Assembly: GCA_905147135.1 (NCBI GenBank)
Contig: LR990049.1
Location: 8,573,428-8,637,427, forward strand
Direction: 5' to 3'
Length of the DNA stretch: 64,000 nt
Origin: Blastobasis lacticolella
Lineage: Eukaryota; Arthropoda; Insecta; Lepidoptera; Blastobasidae
Of the stretch, positions 36,072 through 47,280 are shown in pieces. The notes beneath the pieces are model-generated. The model made no database searches, was not told where the DNA came from, and saw only the letters and a list, made by a program, of their open reading frames with translations. The position numbers and the translations under genes are program-made. The first letter of the stretch is position 1, and every line of letters begins with the position of its first letter.

Positions 36072-36113
36072 TTGTGGGGTTCTATAATATGATTTTATTA
36101 TAGAACCCCACAA
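36072..36113. repeat. Perfect 18-bp hairpin, 6-base loop
   Basis: TTGTGGGGTTCTATAATA (36072-36089), loop TGATTT, then the exact reverse complement at 36096-36113. It is either a minimal inverted-repeat element or a recent local inversion-duplication. Confidence 0.95.
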
Positions 36114-36663
36114 CATTTTTTTGCGTTCGTTTATAGTTTATATATGTATCATGTAAACTGGAGTTGCGATCACGATTCGTTACGATCGCAGTCGTAACAA
36201 ACCTCGTCACTTACTTAGTTACAGACACGAAAATCCATGTACTTACTCGTGGACCGTCATTGGCGTCAGTAGGGACCCCTAAGCTTCTGCGTGAGCGTCT
36301 CATTATGGTTTATGGAGTGAAAGCCGTTTCCCGCTATAACTGCCGGCTGATGCGCCTGAGACGTCCATCTAACTCGCTCGTTATTATGCTATTGCGTAGG
36401 CCCGTAAGCTATAATGCTGACTGCTGACTGCTGACGGGCATGTTTGTACTGTGCCGACTCAGCAGGAAGCGGTAAGGTCTACCGGCGATCGTTAGCAACG
36501 GGTTTAATGTCTTCTGTTGGGAAGGAGTCTTCTTCTTCTAAGTCGCTACACTCTTGACAGAGTGGTCGAAAGGTGGTGGGAAGGAGTCTAAGAAGTCTAA
36601 AAAAGTCGGTCTTTTGAGGTTTAAAGACATAAGAATGAATTGACCCCCGACGTCATAGACTCG
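36114..36663. other. No recognisable gene
   Basis: GGGAAGGAGTCT occurs twice (36518, 36579). CTGACTGCTGACTGCTGACGG at 36417-36437 is a three-unit micro-repeat. No coding support. Confidence 0.45.
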
Positions 36664-36671
36664 GTCGTGTG

Positions 36672-37277
36672 TAGGGTTGCCAACCATATTATATAATATA
36701 GTATCCTAGTGCTTTAGGTGTTCGCCTACTATTATTTTGAATTTTTAATGTAGTAGGTGAAACTACTATATTTTGTGGTGAATTTAAATTTTAACAACTT
36801 AATTACCTTCAGGAGTAACTTAATTAAACACCATTTTGGACCAGCACACTACTTACTGAATATCCATTTTATACTAAATCTTGCAGCTGATAAATGACAA
36901 CAAGGGTTTATCCACAGCAATGACTGCAGTGAGTCCGATGATAACTCCAGTGAATAAAGATTTTTATTATATTCTTAAAGCTCACAACTCTGGCTCACAT
37001 TTTCTGTGATGAACAGAAAAATGTAAATGTGAGGCCAGATGAGTGTAACGGAGCCAGTACGTCTCGTAAAGGCCAATAGTGGTTTATAATTTAGAATTAG
37101 ATTGTAATAGGTAAAAATTATAAAACGTTCCTCAAAATTACCTCATCACCTAAGAAATAATATTTACTTTATTAAAATACTATACTTATAGTTTTAATTT
37201 AATTCCCTATCTACTATATTTTATAGCTGCTGGATTAGAAAATACTATATTTTGTCCTAAAAAAGTTAGCAGCCCTA
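36672..37277. mobile_element. 606-bp hAT-type non-autonomous element
   Basis: The ends are TAGGGTTGCCAAC (36672 on) and, inverted, TAGGGCTGCTAAC (37277 back), two mismatches in 13. GTCGTGTG flanks both sides (36664-36671 and 37278-37285), the 8-bp duplication typical of hAT transposases. The interior is AT-rich with TAATATAGTATC and AATACTATATT motifs near the ends and no transposase ORF. Confidence 0.93.
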
Positions 37278-37285
37278 GTCGTGTG

Positions 37286-37639
37286 CGATAAAGAAAATTG
37301 AAAGCATATTTACACTGAACGAATAATAGCTTTACCAAACATATGTTGAGGCCAGCTGAAGATAGGAGACGCCTGTCTTTGATTTATGGAGGTTTACACA
37401 ATTTTTTTTTTAGAATTCAGTTTACGAAAATGAGGACTGTGGCTTAGCCGGTAATATAATGGTAATCTATGAAGCTCCTCTAGATACATTCTAGAGAAAG
37501 TTGTCTGTCGCCGCCGCCCAGCTGCGGCTTGCGCTCCCGCCTAGCTTCTGTAGTTTATGCATTAATTAATTTTAAATTAGTTATGTGCACTTACATCTAG
37601 CAATAGTGATAAATAAAACGATATACATGGAGGCGCGTA
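37286..37639. other. No recognisable gene
   Basis: It contains a small palindrome CTCTAGATACATTCTAGAG (37479-37497) and a GC-rich stretch near 37510. Nothing was assigned. Confidence 0.45.
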
Positions 37640-37820
37640 GGATCAACGTCGCCTTGTACGTCGCCTGATTGGATCATGCTTACACATTCAGTTACCTGAA
37701 TGTGCAGGTTTCATCACGATGTTTTCCCTCAACGTAAAATCATCGGTTAATATACAAACTAATGTAGGTATATAACTCAGAAAAGAGTCATTGGTACGTG
37801 GAGGCAGTGGACTTGATGAA
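37640..37820 (-). mobile_element. SINE-A, head-side half
   Basis: Antisense CCTGATTGGATCATGCTTAC, TACCTGAATGTGCAGGTTTC, CACGATGTTTTCCCTCA, CAGAAAAGAGTCATTGGTAC and GTGGAGGCAGTGG. The 3' tail (CTTGGCGTTAATG side) is missing, which is the reverse of the usual truncation. Confidence 0.82.
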
Positions 37821-38649
37821 TCTGATAATTTCACAAATAAAATGATTTATAAATTGAGGAATACGTAAAAATATCGGCGCGGATAAAACTGATGTGGCAA
37901 CTTACTCCGCTATAAACTGCTGTTACTTGTACTATAGGTACATTTAGGTAAGGTTAGGTAGGTGTAGGTATATTGTAATTTGTCTCTGAATGTACTGTGA
38001 TGATAATATCCCTAAACGGGGTGGCCAATATCTTCACAGAAACACCACAATATATTTTGTCTATTATCTTAATATTCTTTATAGTAACTCGGAAACGTAG
38101 CTGTAACAACTGTGATATTCTTGTCCGCATCTCGTTCGTGAAACTTCCCCGTTCATTTTAGCATCGGCATGCCAATCTGCTTCCACAAAACCTACATTGA
38201 GCTTTTGATATTATGTAAGTCACGACAAGAAGATGTGCACACAATTTCCTTCCAAAAATTACACGAAAAAGCGATTTTTTTATTATAGCACGTAACAGAC
38301 CAATGCTGGACTTGAGCCTTCTCCACATTAGCTGAGCATTTTGTCATATTCCAAGTTTAGTAGGCGGATTTTATATGGCGATTTGTAAACACAAAACATA
38401 AAATGTTGCGGTCTACTTTCTGGCGACGGACTTTAGTGTTTCCCTTGTACCGTACTTACATATAAAAAAATACTCCATCTGAATCCCGGTGATGGACACC
38501 AGCAACACCAGACTGTTGCCCACCTCAATAGTCCGGATTGCCGCGGAATGCGTTTTTCTGGCAGCTATTTAGCAACGGTGACCACTTTACATCAGTTTAC
38601 ATCAGTCTCGCTTGCTTGTTTGCTGTTTATGTACCGCATGACATCACAT

Positions 38650-38790
38650 AACTTAAATATTATAAAACAAAGTTCACCGCCGCGTCTGTCTGACTGTTCG
38701 CGATAAACTCAAAACCTACTTTTCATGCGGTGTTTACTAACAGATACATGGATTCATGAGGAAGGTTTGATGTATAATTTGTTAAGGTTA
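38650..38790 (-). mobile_element. Family E repeat, antisense copy
   Basis: AAGTTCACCGCCGCGTCTGT, CGCGATAAACTCAAAACC and TTCATGCGGTG are the reverse complement of the 6945-7112 family end (TTTTGAGTTTATCGCG, CGCATGAAAA). Confidence 0.78.
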
Positions 38791-40854
38791 AAATAATCCG
38801 CACCCGCATACACCAATGTGTGGCTTGATTTTAGTATTTATTATCGCATTTCTGGTTATTAAAAGTGCTACATCTGCCTACAGCATCCCGGTCTGAAGCT
38901 AAGAGCCGGGTATACGGCAGGGAAATCTAGAACGAAATTTTACGACGAGTGAATTGTTAAACTGCCCATTCAAAGTTTAATGCTACATCTACAATAAGTA
39001 GCTTGTTTACATTGTTTTCTTAACCTACTACTTTAAGAATATTTTGCTCAACATAAAGGGTTTGTTACATAGGTAGAAAGTCTGAAACCTATCAATAATC
39101 TAAGTATATCAAACAAAAGTCACACACCTTCCTGTCACACCTTCTTGTGTTACCTACTGAACAGGAAAATAATTCCCGATGTGATACACTGTTACCAAAT
39201 GCAACTACTGTATTTCCATTTGATAACACTGTATAACTCAGCTATGGTCTTGGCAGTGAACTACTTGCCGTAGTAGTGTTTCCTACTATTGCCTATGTTT
39301 TTTATGAAATTAACAAAGCAGGGAGTCATTGCCAAAGTTGAGAATATACGATAGCTCAACACTGAAAAGCTAGAGGTTTTATGACTGTCGGTTATTGGCA
39401 GATGCAGTGTCTATCGGGTAACCATCTTTGAATAGGTGTTTGGAACCCTGAGCGTCCACTAGTGTGCACTGTTAGATCGTATCTGAATACATTTGTTAAT
39501 CTTCAGATGCGAGGGTGGCGAGGATGATAATATGTGAACATAAAGACAATGGAGATGACGCAAAGATATCCGCCCCATAACCCCTTACAGGAAATTGTTT
39601 GAAAGATAATGGCATAATCATCACCTACTTTGTTTTATCTGCACATAAATGCCCTAACGATAAGGGACGGCGAACGCTACTAACCATTGATTGATTCATT
39701 CGTGGATACTTAAAAAATAATGGAGTAATATAACGTTATTTTACGACGTCTCTTGGTCATTCCGGGGACGGTCTCTCGTTATTACTATGTTAAAATCACG
39801 AATCTGCAATTTGAAGTGAAATGGCTTTTCTGAACATCAATTTCCTTACTGCTATAAATAAAAAAGGGAACTGATGCTGATGTACGTACTTCGAGTTAAA
39901 ATTCGAGCTAGAGAAAAGAGATATCGTAATTTTTATTTCTTTTTGCGTGAACTGTTTTTGACGTTCGCCTATGCGGTACTAATATAGATATGAAGTTGTA
40001 TTAATAAAGATATGAAGTACGTCAGCTTCGCCTTGCATCCTCGGCCTTTCGTCCCATATTAGCACCCCATTCCTGGGCTTTGTTACGACAACCACAGAGA
40101 AAAATATACCGCTCTTTAACATAGAGAGAGAGAGTAAATAATAATATACAGATATGTATATTATTAGTAAAAAGCAAATAAATTGTTGGTGACACTTAAA
40201 ATCTTTATACGTAGGAGGGTACTTGGCTATCCACAACAAATAGAGTTGGACATCAACACCAACAACCATTGGTCTTGAACGTCCTCCATAACAGTGGATG
40301 ATATTGCTATAATTGGATTGCAGTATTAAAAAAACACAACAGAAACTGTGACCCTAGCTGGTTAACTAATTCATACGACACGTGTAAGTCGAAGTGCCTG
40401 ATATAATATAATCTACTTAACCAAATACCACACGGTGAGGATAGCTAATTGATGTGAGACTCAAGACAGGCAGAGCTAACTTATGAGTAGTACCGAAACT
40501 TTCCAAAAATGGAACTTAGCGTGCTTTACCGGAGTTGTGCCGTCCAGGTATTCTCAAGGGCTCTACCCACTTATTTATTCGCTACACGTGAATTCGCACG
40601 TGTCTAGGGAAAAATCCTTTGCATTTATATTTGACATCTTACCGAGTATATGACGGAGAATTTTCCGCCTGCTAGTTTCACCCCACCAACACTAGATGAT
40701 TACTTAACCCGTATTGAAGGAAGTTTGAAAGAAATTTAACGACATTTACTACTTACATCAGTTCACCGATGAAACTGATAAACCTGATATAGAAATATTA
40801 TACGAGATTATTTAAATATAAAACATAGTACATCATTTATGAAGTACAAAGCAA
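38791..40854. other. No recognisable gene
   Basis: 2 kb of AT-rich DNA with an AG-dinucleotide run at 40124-40135. The minus-strand open stretch 39979-40269 shows no recognised domain. Confidence 0.45.
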
Positions 40855-40985
40855 TGTCTATACAAAGTCGTTTCCCGCCGTCTGTATCTATGAACGGTTA
40901 GATTTTTAAACCACATAACATATTTAATGTGGTTTTCAACACTAGATAGAGTGATTCAAGAGGAAGGTTTATAAGCAAAATATGG
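40855..40985 (-). repeat. Repeat copy (same as 60770-60880, antisense)
   Basis: CAAAGTCGTTTCCCGCCGTC, TAATGTGGTTTTCAACAC, GATAGAGTGATTCAAGAGG and AAGGTTTATAAGCAAA match the reverse of the repeat in the snurportin intron. Confidence 0.75.
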
Positions 40986-41084
40986 TAGTATTCTATAAAG
41001 CTAAAATTCAACAATGGACTGTTGCGAACTTGATCAAGTTGTATATTATCTTTAAAAAACTGTGATAAGTACCTATCAGGTACC

Positions 41085-41160
41085 AAAGAGATTTTTTGGT
41101 ATGTTAGGGACCACTGCCGCCCATAGACATTCGCAACACGCAATGCATAGCCGCTCTTTG
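41085..41160 (-). repeat. Family D repeat fragment
   Basis: GGGACCACTGCCGCCCATAG, ACATTCGCAACACGCAATGC parallel the antisense copy at 50165-50205 (CACCGCCGCCCATAGACACT). The copy is short and diverged. Confidence 0.6.
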
Positions 41161-41659
41161 TACTCGTTCCTACATTATACAACATTATTCTCAGAGGTCG
41201 ATAAATCAATCACCACCAGATACGGTTTCCTATTTTTTATTTATAAAAAGAAACAGATAGTAGATAAGGGTACATGTATAGATTCACACTCAATTTATTA
41301 GCTCGTTTATCTTCGTTCGTTGTTCAATCTTCAACGCAATCCTTTTTGCAGATAAAGCCGGCCACAAATCAGAATCTCACTTGGCCAACGTTTTAATCAA
41401 ATTTTAAAAATGTGCGGTTCCCGACAGGATTGATGTGAAACTTTATTGTTTATTTTAGACTTACTCGACTGGATTGCGGGGAAGTTAGCCTGATGGGTTC
41501 TCGAAATCATTATATCTAAAGAGATCCGTTTTTAAGTGCCAGTTTAATGCAACGAAACGGAAATAAAACACGAAATCGCTTTTAGAGTAAAGAGCTGTCA
41601 CGTAAACCCATTTTAAGGACACTTATTTATAAGTACATTTCTTTCTGCACATCTATCTT

Positions 41660-41878
41660 TTTTTTTTATTATTATCAATAGGCTTGCATTTGACCTCAAC
41701 TCACCTAATGGAAAGCGACGATGAGGTCGAAGATGGAGCATGCTTGCCTAGAAGATACCTATTCACTCTTGATTTGAAGACCCCAAGGTTATACTTATCG
41801 GGGAACAATGACTCAGGCAAAGAGATCAAGTCCTTTGCAGTGCGCATAAGAAAAGTGGATGCAAAACGCTTTTGCTAA
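41660..41878 (-). mobile_element. 3' end of a non-LTR retrotransposon ORF2
   Basis: The plus-strand text AGGCTTGCATTTGACC, CTCACCTAATGGAAAGCGAC, TTGCCTAGAAGATACC and TTCACTCTTGATTTGAAG is the antisense of the same C-terminal region as 18815-18990 (RTAKEWN...VFPD...FKSRV-type residues are partly legible). Stops interrupt it. Confidence 0.72.
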
Positions 41879-42064
41879 ATAGGCTGCGAACACAGGTGGC
41901 CCGATGTAACAGTTGTCAAATGACAGATGACTGTGGGATATCTCGTCAAACCATGGACCAGCTCGTTTCATGCTCGGAGTGTCCTAAAATTTACACAATG
42001 AAGGACTTGTTCGAGGTCAGTCCAAACGCTGTACGCGTCGCCAAATACAGGGCAAATAAAGTGT
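41879..42064 (+). mobile_element. C-terminus of another LINE ORF2
   Basis: The plus frame reads RCNSCQ, SRQTMDQLVSCSECPKIYTM and KDLFEVSPNAVRVAKYRANKV then TAA. The form C-x2-C ... L-V-x-C-x2-C-P-x(3)-T-x2-D-L-F-x3-P-x-A-x2-V-A-x-(Y/F) matches the C-terminal tail of insect LINE ORF2, as in 10285-10790. It abuts the oppositely oriented fragment at 41878. Confidence 0.72.
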
Positions 42065-42124
42065 AAGTCAGAGTTTAGACCAACAACGAAGAAGAAGATT
42101 TATTGCTAATATGATATACCTATC

Positions 42125-42262
42125 TACTCTCAAGTTAATGTCCCGGTTGTGCTCTCGCGAACGAGGACCCAGGGTTCGCCTTGGTCGTTATCAAGGATTT
42201 GGCAGATAAGTTAATTACAGTGGAGTGACTGCCATCTGACCTCCTATCTACCAAGTGTGCCA
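42125..42262 (-). mobile_element. SINE-A, 3' half
   Basis: Antisense GTTAATGTCCCGGTTGTGCT, AGGATTTGGCAGATAAG, AATTACAGTGGAGTGACTGC and CATCTGACCTCC. It stops before the tRNA-related half. Confidence 0.88.
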
Positions 42263-42857
42263 ACATAAAAGTAGCTTAATGCAAATAGAGGGCTTAAATC
42301 TCAACGCGAGTTGTATTGGCGAGTTGGCGGGAGCACGATAAGTTAGATCCTGAGAAATGGCCGTCAGCGAGTCCGCCCATGAGAAAATTACGTCATCTGT
42401 TACGATCCAGACAGATGCCGGCGGTGCCGTTCGCTTAATATCTACTTACTTGCGAGATGTAGAGAAAGTAGACAAGTATTAGATACTTTGTACGTTCTGT
42501 GGTGGAATTCACGAGTGGTAACCAGCTTTTTTTAGCGTAGAACCGAGCTGTTATAGGAAAATGCGTTAAAAATATTAAAATTGATGGTTTGAAATATTAC
42601 CGTATCTCCTATAATTTTAAGGTAAGATGAAATAGGGTTAAAATTAAAGAAAATCATAACTTACCTTAAAACATATATTATAACAAAAAAACACTTGAAA
42701 CTGATGTAAAAATGAAGAATAAACGGTTAACGGTACAACGTAAAGTGGATGCGAGACAACAATTTTAGGGTACCGTACGTAAGTGATATGAAAAAGTTTT
42801 TAACACTCTTCCATACGAAAGTGGTATAAAATGGTTCAACAGTTTGGTTGTAACACA
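42263..42857. other. No recognisable feature
   Basis: Mixed to AT-rich sequence. No coding signal. Confidence 0.5.
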
Positions 42858-42992
42858 TTTAAGGGTATGTTCCTAGATTGATGCAAGCAACTGCGTCGAA
42901 ATATCGGGCTACTCGTCAACAAAGGTACGCGGTAGAAAAGCCGGAGCATCCCTTAAAATGTGTGATAATAACCGCAATAGTTTAAAGCATTA
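42858..42992 (+). repeat. Repeat family G copy
   Basis: GCAAGCAACTGCGTCGAAAT, ATCGGGCTACTCGTCAACAA, AGGTACGCGGTAGAAAA, CCTTAAAATGTGTGATAATA and ACCGCAATAGTTTAAAGCAT. I recognise the string as frequent in lepidopteran genomes. It pairs with 27790-27915. Confidence 0.75.
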
Positions 42993-43235
42993 GTTGGTTG
43001 TTATAACACGACGTAGCGTCCCCGTAGCCACGGCGATAAAAGTAACACTAGTCCGCGTATGTCTGCTATATATTATGACAGGCTACTACGAAACTCTACA
43101 CTGTATGTGGTTTTATGTATTTTGTGCCAGCAGTCAGCGTGAGAATGAAGGAGAATGTATGACTCCTGTCATTCTCTTTATCCCGTCTCTCATGCTTCTA
43201 TGTTATCTGCACCTAATTAATAATATCAAACGTTT

Positions 43236-43296
43236 CACAGGCTGCGGTAACTGCTTACCATTAGGCAAACCATAGGCTGGATTGCCATCTTTAAAA
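43236..43296 (+). repeat. Family D repeat, 5'-truncated
   Basis: CACAGGCTGCGGTAACTGCT, TACCATTAGGCAAACC and GATTGCCATCTTTAAAAAAA. It directly precedes the SINE-A copy at 43300. Confidence 0.75.
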
Positions 43297-43299
43297 AAA

Positions 43300-43600
43300 T
43301 CATCTTGGCGTTAATGTCCCGGTTGCGCTCTCGCGCATGTGGGTCTTGGGTCCGCCTTGACTATGATCCAAGATTTGGCAGATCAGGTAATTACAGTGGA
43401 GCGACTGCCATCTAAACTCCATGACCCTGCTACCAGGAGAACCTGACCAGATTAGATCATAGTTTCACATTCAGTCACCAGTGGTTTCATCATGATGTTT
43501 TTCCTCGGCGTAAGAGCATTTCGGTTAGTATTCAACTAGTGTACATAATACAGAAAAGAGTCATTGGTACATGGCGGCAGTAGGATTCGAACCCCCACTA
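43300..43600 (-). mobile_element. SINE-A, near full length
   Basis: Antisense from CATCTTGGCGTTAATGTCCC through GATCAGGTAATTACAGTGG, ACCAGGAGAACCTGACCAG and GAGTCATTGGTACATGGC to GGATTCGAACCCCCACTAC, the B-box of the head. The A-box side of the head is degraded. Confidence 0.9.
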
Positions 43601-44601
43601 CTTAAGCTTGTTTGCTGTCTTAGATATATTACAAATAAATCCATCCATAGGAGCTAATCTCTAGCTAAAGCGATATAGATATACTGTTTTAGCAGGGCGT
43701 CTCAAAAACTAAACCGACTGAAAAATATGTGGAGCTCCTAAACAGCCACCTATAGATACAAGTATTCACCTGTAACTCGTTATTTTTGTTATACCTGTTT
43801 TAACTTACCTTAATATAAAAGTACTCACTGCTGTTGTTATGATGTCCAGTTAGTTATCAATGATTAACGATACAAGATGTGTTTGCCTATAATTGGTTTT
43901 ACACTTAAAACTAGAGTACAAAATGTATTTTTTATAGTTTATACCTACCTATGTATCTTGTGTACAAACTGTTGGTGAACCAAAATAAATAAATAAATAA
44001 ATAAAAATTCACGGATCATACCTACCTACAAGCCTACTAATTGGACTAGATACACGTAATAGTTTCTAACGGACCGTAATGACTTGCGGGAATTGCGCAA
44101 GAAGCCGTTCACATCCATAGTAGGTTATAAATAATTACCACCACGGTGGCTAGAACCAATCTGTCTGTTATAGCGATGGACGCGAGCGACGGCGCTCCCG
44201 CGGCGCTGGCGTCTCCCTGCTTCATTAGCCGAGATACGTCGATCTCCTGTTATTGTTGTTGGACGTTGACTTGGCTGTATTGAATGAGGGTAGGCTAAAA
44301 ATATTATAAAACGTATATAACGGCTATTCGCACCTCTGTTTGTCTCTTCAATAGAAAGAGGATGGTTTATAAGCAAGAAAAAAAGGGAAGGTAGGGATAG
44401 AGCAGGCGTACGCGAACGAAGTCGCGTCGGGTTCACTACTTAATAATAAGTAGTGCCGGAAATGGTAAAAGAGTATATCTAAAGATGCGCCTTATACATA
44501 CGGCTCCCATGTGGAAGAGGTTGCTGCAATTTCTACTCTGTCAATGGACTTTAAAGTCCATGCCTCTGCCTCACCAAACAATTATGAAATGGTATAAATA
44601 T
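43601..44601. other. No recognisable gene
   Basis: AATA tetranucleotide run at 43984-44006. A GC-rich stretch at 44150-44240 and a minus-strand open frame (44125-44436) show no known domain. Confidence 0.45.
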
Positions 44602-44609
44602 ATCTAAAG

Positions 44610-45980
44610 CAGGGGCGTAGCTACCGCCGTATCAGCCATATCAATGATACGGGGCCTCCGGGACACAGGGCGTGTGTAAACAAATTCGTTATCCATAATT
44701 TCAGTTAAACTCTTCCTTACTTCCGGGGGGAAAATTATTCAACAGACAATTTCAGACCAGGAGGCCCCTCCGCCAAAATACTTTCAGAAATTTTGTGAAC
44801 TTATTTTATTATACAATCTCGTCACACCAGAATGTCAAAAATTTTGAGATTGCCTGGCGCTATCGTCCACTTACTGATTTTTCGTTATTTTGATTAAAAT
44901 CAGGCGGGGGTTTAAGGGATAAATTACAAAAATTTTGAGCTCACTGTGCTCGCTCATTCAATGACATAAATTATTTTTGTATACAGGTTTTAATATAGCC
45001 AAGCCATGGGCAAATAGATCAAAAATTCCGAACACGCCTCCCTTGCTTCGCGGACCCGGCTTATTTAGAATAGGAATATTGTCACGCTAATTCAGTGATT
45101 AATAATAGTTTATGCAACTGTCATATAAAAGGGGGTATTAAAACATGAGTGTCTGTTTATCATACTCGGCTACGCCTCGTATGATCATAATTTGAAACTA
45201 GTGTTTTAATATCTAATTATATGCAATTGCATACACTACTTTATCTACACTCATATTTTTATGTTAAAATATCGTACCTATAATTTTCTGAACTTTTCTG
45301 GAAGTAAGCTGCGGGTCAGTTCTGTTGTATCTACACGTCGAGGATATCAAGCGACGGGAAATTCACTTTACTACTCTCACATTTATATATTTACTATTTC
45401 CTTCAATCAAGAAAATACATTCACAAACATAAATTACAACAATTAGAAAACATATTCCGTTTAGCTGAAAAATAATTACACACAAATATAAACAGGACAA
45501 TTTGAATTTTGAATTTGTAAAAGACATTTAGGTATTCAGCCTACATTTCGCCGTGTCCCGGCGCCCGACTAAAATTTAAAAAATAAAAGTTTTGCATAAT
45601 GATTAAAAAGTTATTTTATCTACACTCGTATCGTAATGTTCCAATTACATATTCGAAAACAGTTGTTTAAGGAGACACTTTTTTCACGCCAGTCCATAAA
45701 ATTTAAAAAAATTACTTTTCGAAGTGTGTGTGTAACTATGAGTAGATAAAGTTATTTTTATTATTAACACGCGAATTTTTATAAGTTCGCTGCGCTCGAC
45801 CATTTATTGACTTAAGGTGAGACCAGGATTTAAATTTATTTATTTATTTATTTATTTTCGGAAGACTTACAGCTATAACATTGCAATTGACTCGTATTCC
45901 CCCGTAGTTAGCGGTATCAACTAGGGGGGCCCCTAGACAACTATTGATACGAGGCCCCCGGAGGGAAAGCTACGCCACTG
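44610..45980. mobile_element. 1371-bp hAT-type non-autonomous element
   Basis: The ends are CAGGGGCGTAGCT (44610 on) and, inverted, CAGTGGCGTAGCT (45980 back), one mismatch in 13. ATCTAAAG flanks both sides (44602-44609 and 45981-45988), an exact 8-bp duplication. Subterminal blocks carry inverted ATGATACGGGGCC / ATTGATACGAGGCCCC text. Inside, TTTATCTACACTC recurs (45241 and 45617) and short palindromic GCTCACTGTGCTCGC / TTCGCTGCGCTCG patches occur. The longest ORF is about 60 codons, so no transposase is encoded. Confidence 0.95.
45834..45858. repeat. TTTA microsatellite
   Basis: Six to seven TTTA units inside the hAT-type element. Confidence 0.85.
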
Positions 45981-45988
45981 ATCTAAAG

Positions 45989-46814
45989 ATGGCTTTATTA
46001 GGAATTTATAAGGGAAAATGTTCCATGAGGCGGTTATTTTACTTTTACTCATGAACATTGTAGGTACAGAACTTGTTGGAGAAAACGACTCAATTTGGCC
46101 CAAATCGAATTTCGATACTTTTATTTTAATACACACCTAACTGCTTTCCAAATATCGCCTCTAGTATTCACGTGAAAACGAATTTCAACATTCATGGGTG
46201 TTTATTTCCGCCACGTAAAAATGAACTTGCGAAAATAGGGGACGAAAAGCGCCGAGAAAAAGCTCTAGCTAGAAAATGTAACGTACTTTTTATTAGGTCA
46301 TGTGCTTAGGTACAGAATAGACGGTGAAGGCACACAGTTTCTTAGCGCATTTGGCTGGTCAGTGACACCAGATAAATCTATTCGGAATTTTCCGGACAGC
46401 ACCGATAACTCCAAAACTCAGGCAGCATTATTCCTTAACGGTTTTCGTAGGGAGTAGCCGTGTCGCTATGGGTACATAATAAAAACAAGAGCAGCTTTAT
46501 CGCTGCCATATAGACGGCTAAGTGCTGGATACGCCGCAAGACGTTTGAGTCGAATTACAGTTTTTATTTCCGCAGATTTTATTATGGTAATAATGTTAGA
46601 AGGGCCATGAATAAACGGCTACCTACTCTACAAATAGGGAGCGCGTCGAAACGTGCTTTGCGGTTTGTACGGGCAATGATTTACTTTACTACCTCGTCCG
46701 TGGCTCGGCCGCGGTGTGTAAATTGCCAATCTCATCATGGTATCACTAATCTATTGAGTTCCCAATACCACAATACCAATTTAAATACATTACAACTGCT
46801 ATAATAGTATGTTA
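45989..46814. other. No recognisable gene
   Basis: Mixed sequence. No family or coding signal was identified. Confidence 0.5.
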
Positions 46815-46885
46815 GTAATCATTTTGGCGTCAATATGCCGCTTGTGATCTTGCACGTCAATTTCGCTCGCTTGCCAAATTCGGTT
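46815..46885 (-). mobile_element. SINE-A fragment
   Basis: Antisense ATCATTTTGGCGTCAATATG, CCGCTTGTGATCTTGCACG then CTTGCCAAATTCGG. It lies 85 bases before the larger copy and may be a duplicated 3' end. Confidence 0.6.
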
Positions 46886-46969
46886 GTTAACATTTTACCA
46901 CGAGAATGTTCAAAGGTGCGATATGTTAAAATTACACATAAGAAACAACTTTATCCTGTTGTATCTGAT

Positions 46970-47280
46970 TGTCATCTTGGCGTCAATGTCCCGGTTGTGG
47001 TATCATGCGGGAGGTTGTGAGATCCACCCTTCAATGATTTTAGATTTGGTAGATCAGATACATAATTACAGTAGAGCGACTACCATCTGACCTTCGTGAC
47101 CCTGTTAACAGGAGGACCTGACCAGATTGGATCAAAGTTACACATTCAGTCGCTTGAATGTTCAGGTTTCCTAAGGATGCTTCCCTCTCTCACCGTAAGA
47201 GCATCGTTCTGTTTTCACCTAATGTACATAACTCAGAAAAAAACTTATTGGTACATGGCGGCACTGGGACACAAAAACTG
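46970..47280 (-). mobile_element. SINE-A, near full length
   Basis: Antisense GTCATCTTGGCGTCAATGTC, CCGGTTGTGG, TTACAGTAGAGCGACTACC, AGGAGGACCTGACCAGATTG, CGCTTGAATGTTCAGGTTTC and TATTGGTACATGGCGGCACT. The B-box is mutated beyond recognition. Confidence 0.87.

Noticed and set aside
41872..42064. A PHD-finger-like exon (C-x2-C, then 18 residues, then LVSCSEC, followed by a GTAAGT donor)
   Set aside because: The His and later Cys of a PHD are missing, and the whole pattern LVSC-x2-CP...DLF...P-A-V-VA fits the C-terminal tail of LINE ORF2 better, as also seen at 10285-10790.
44125..44436. Arg/Ser-rich minus-strand open frame as a gene
   Set aside because: It is composition-driven in a GC-rich patch, with no known domain or splice context.
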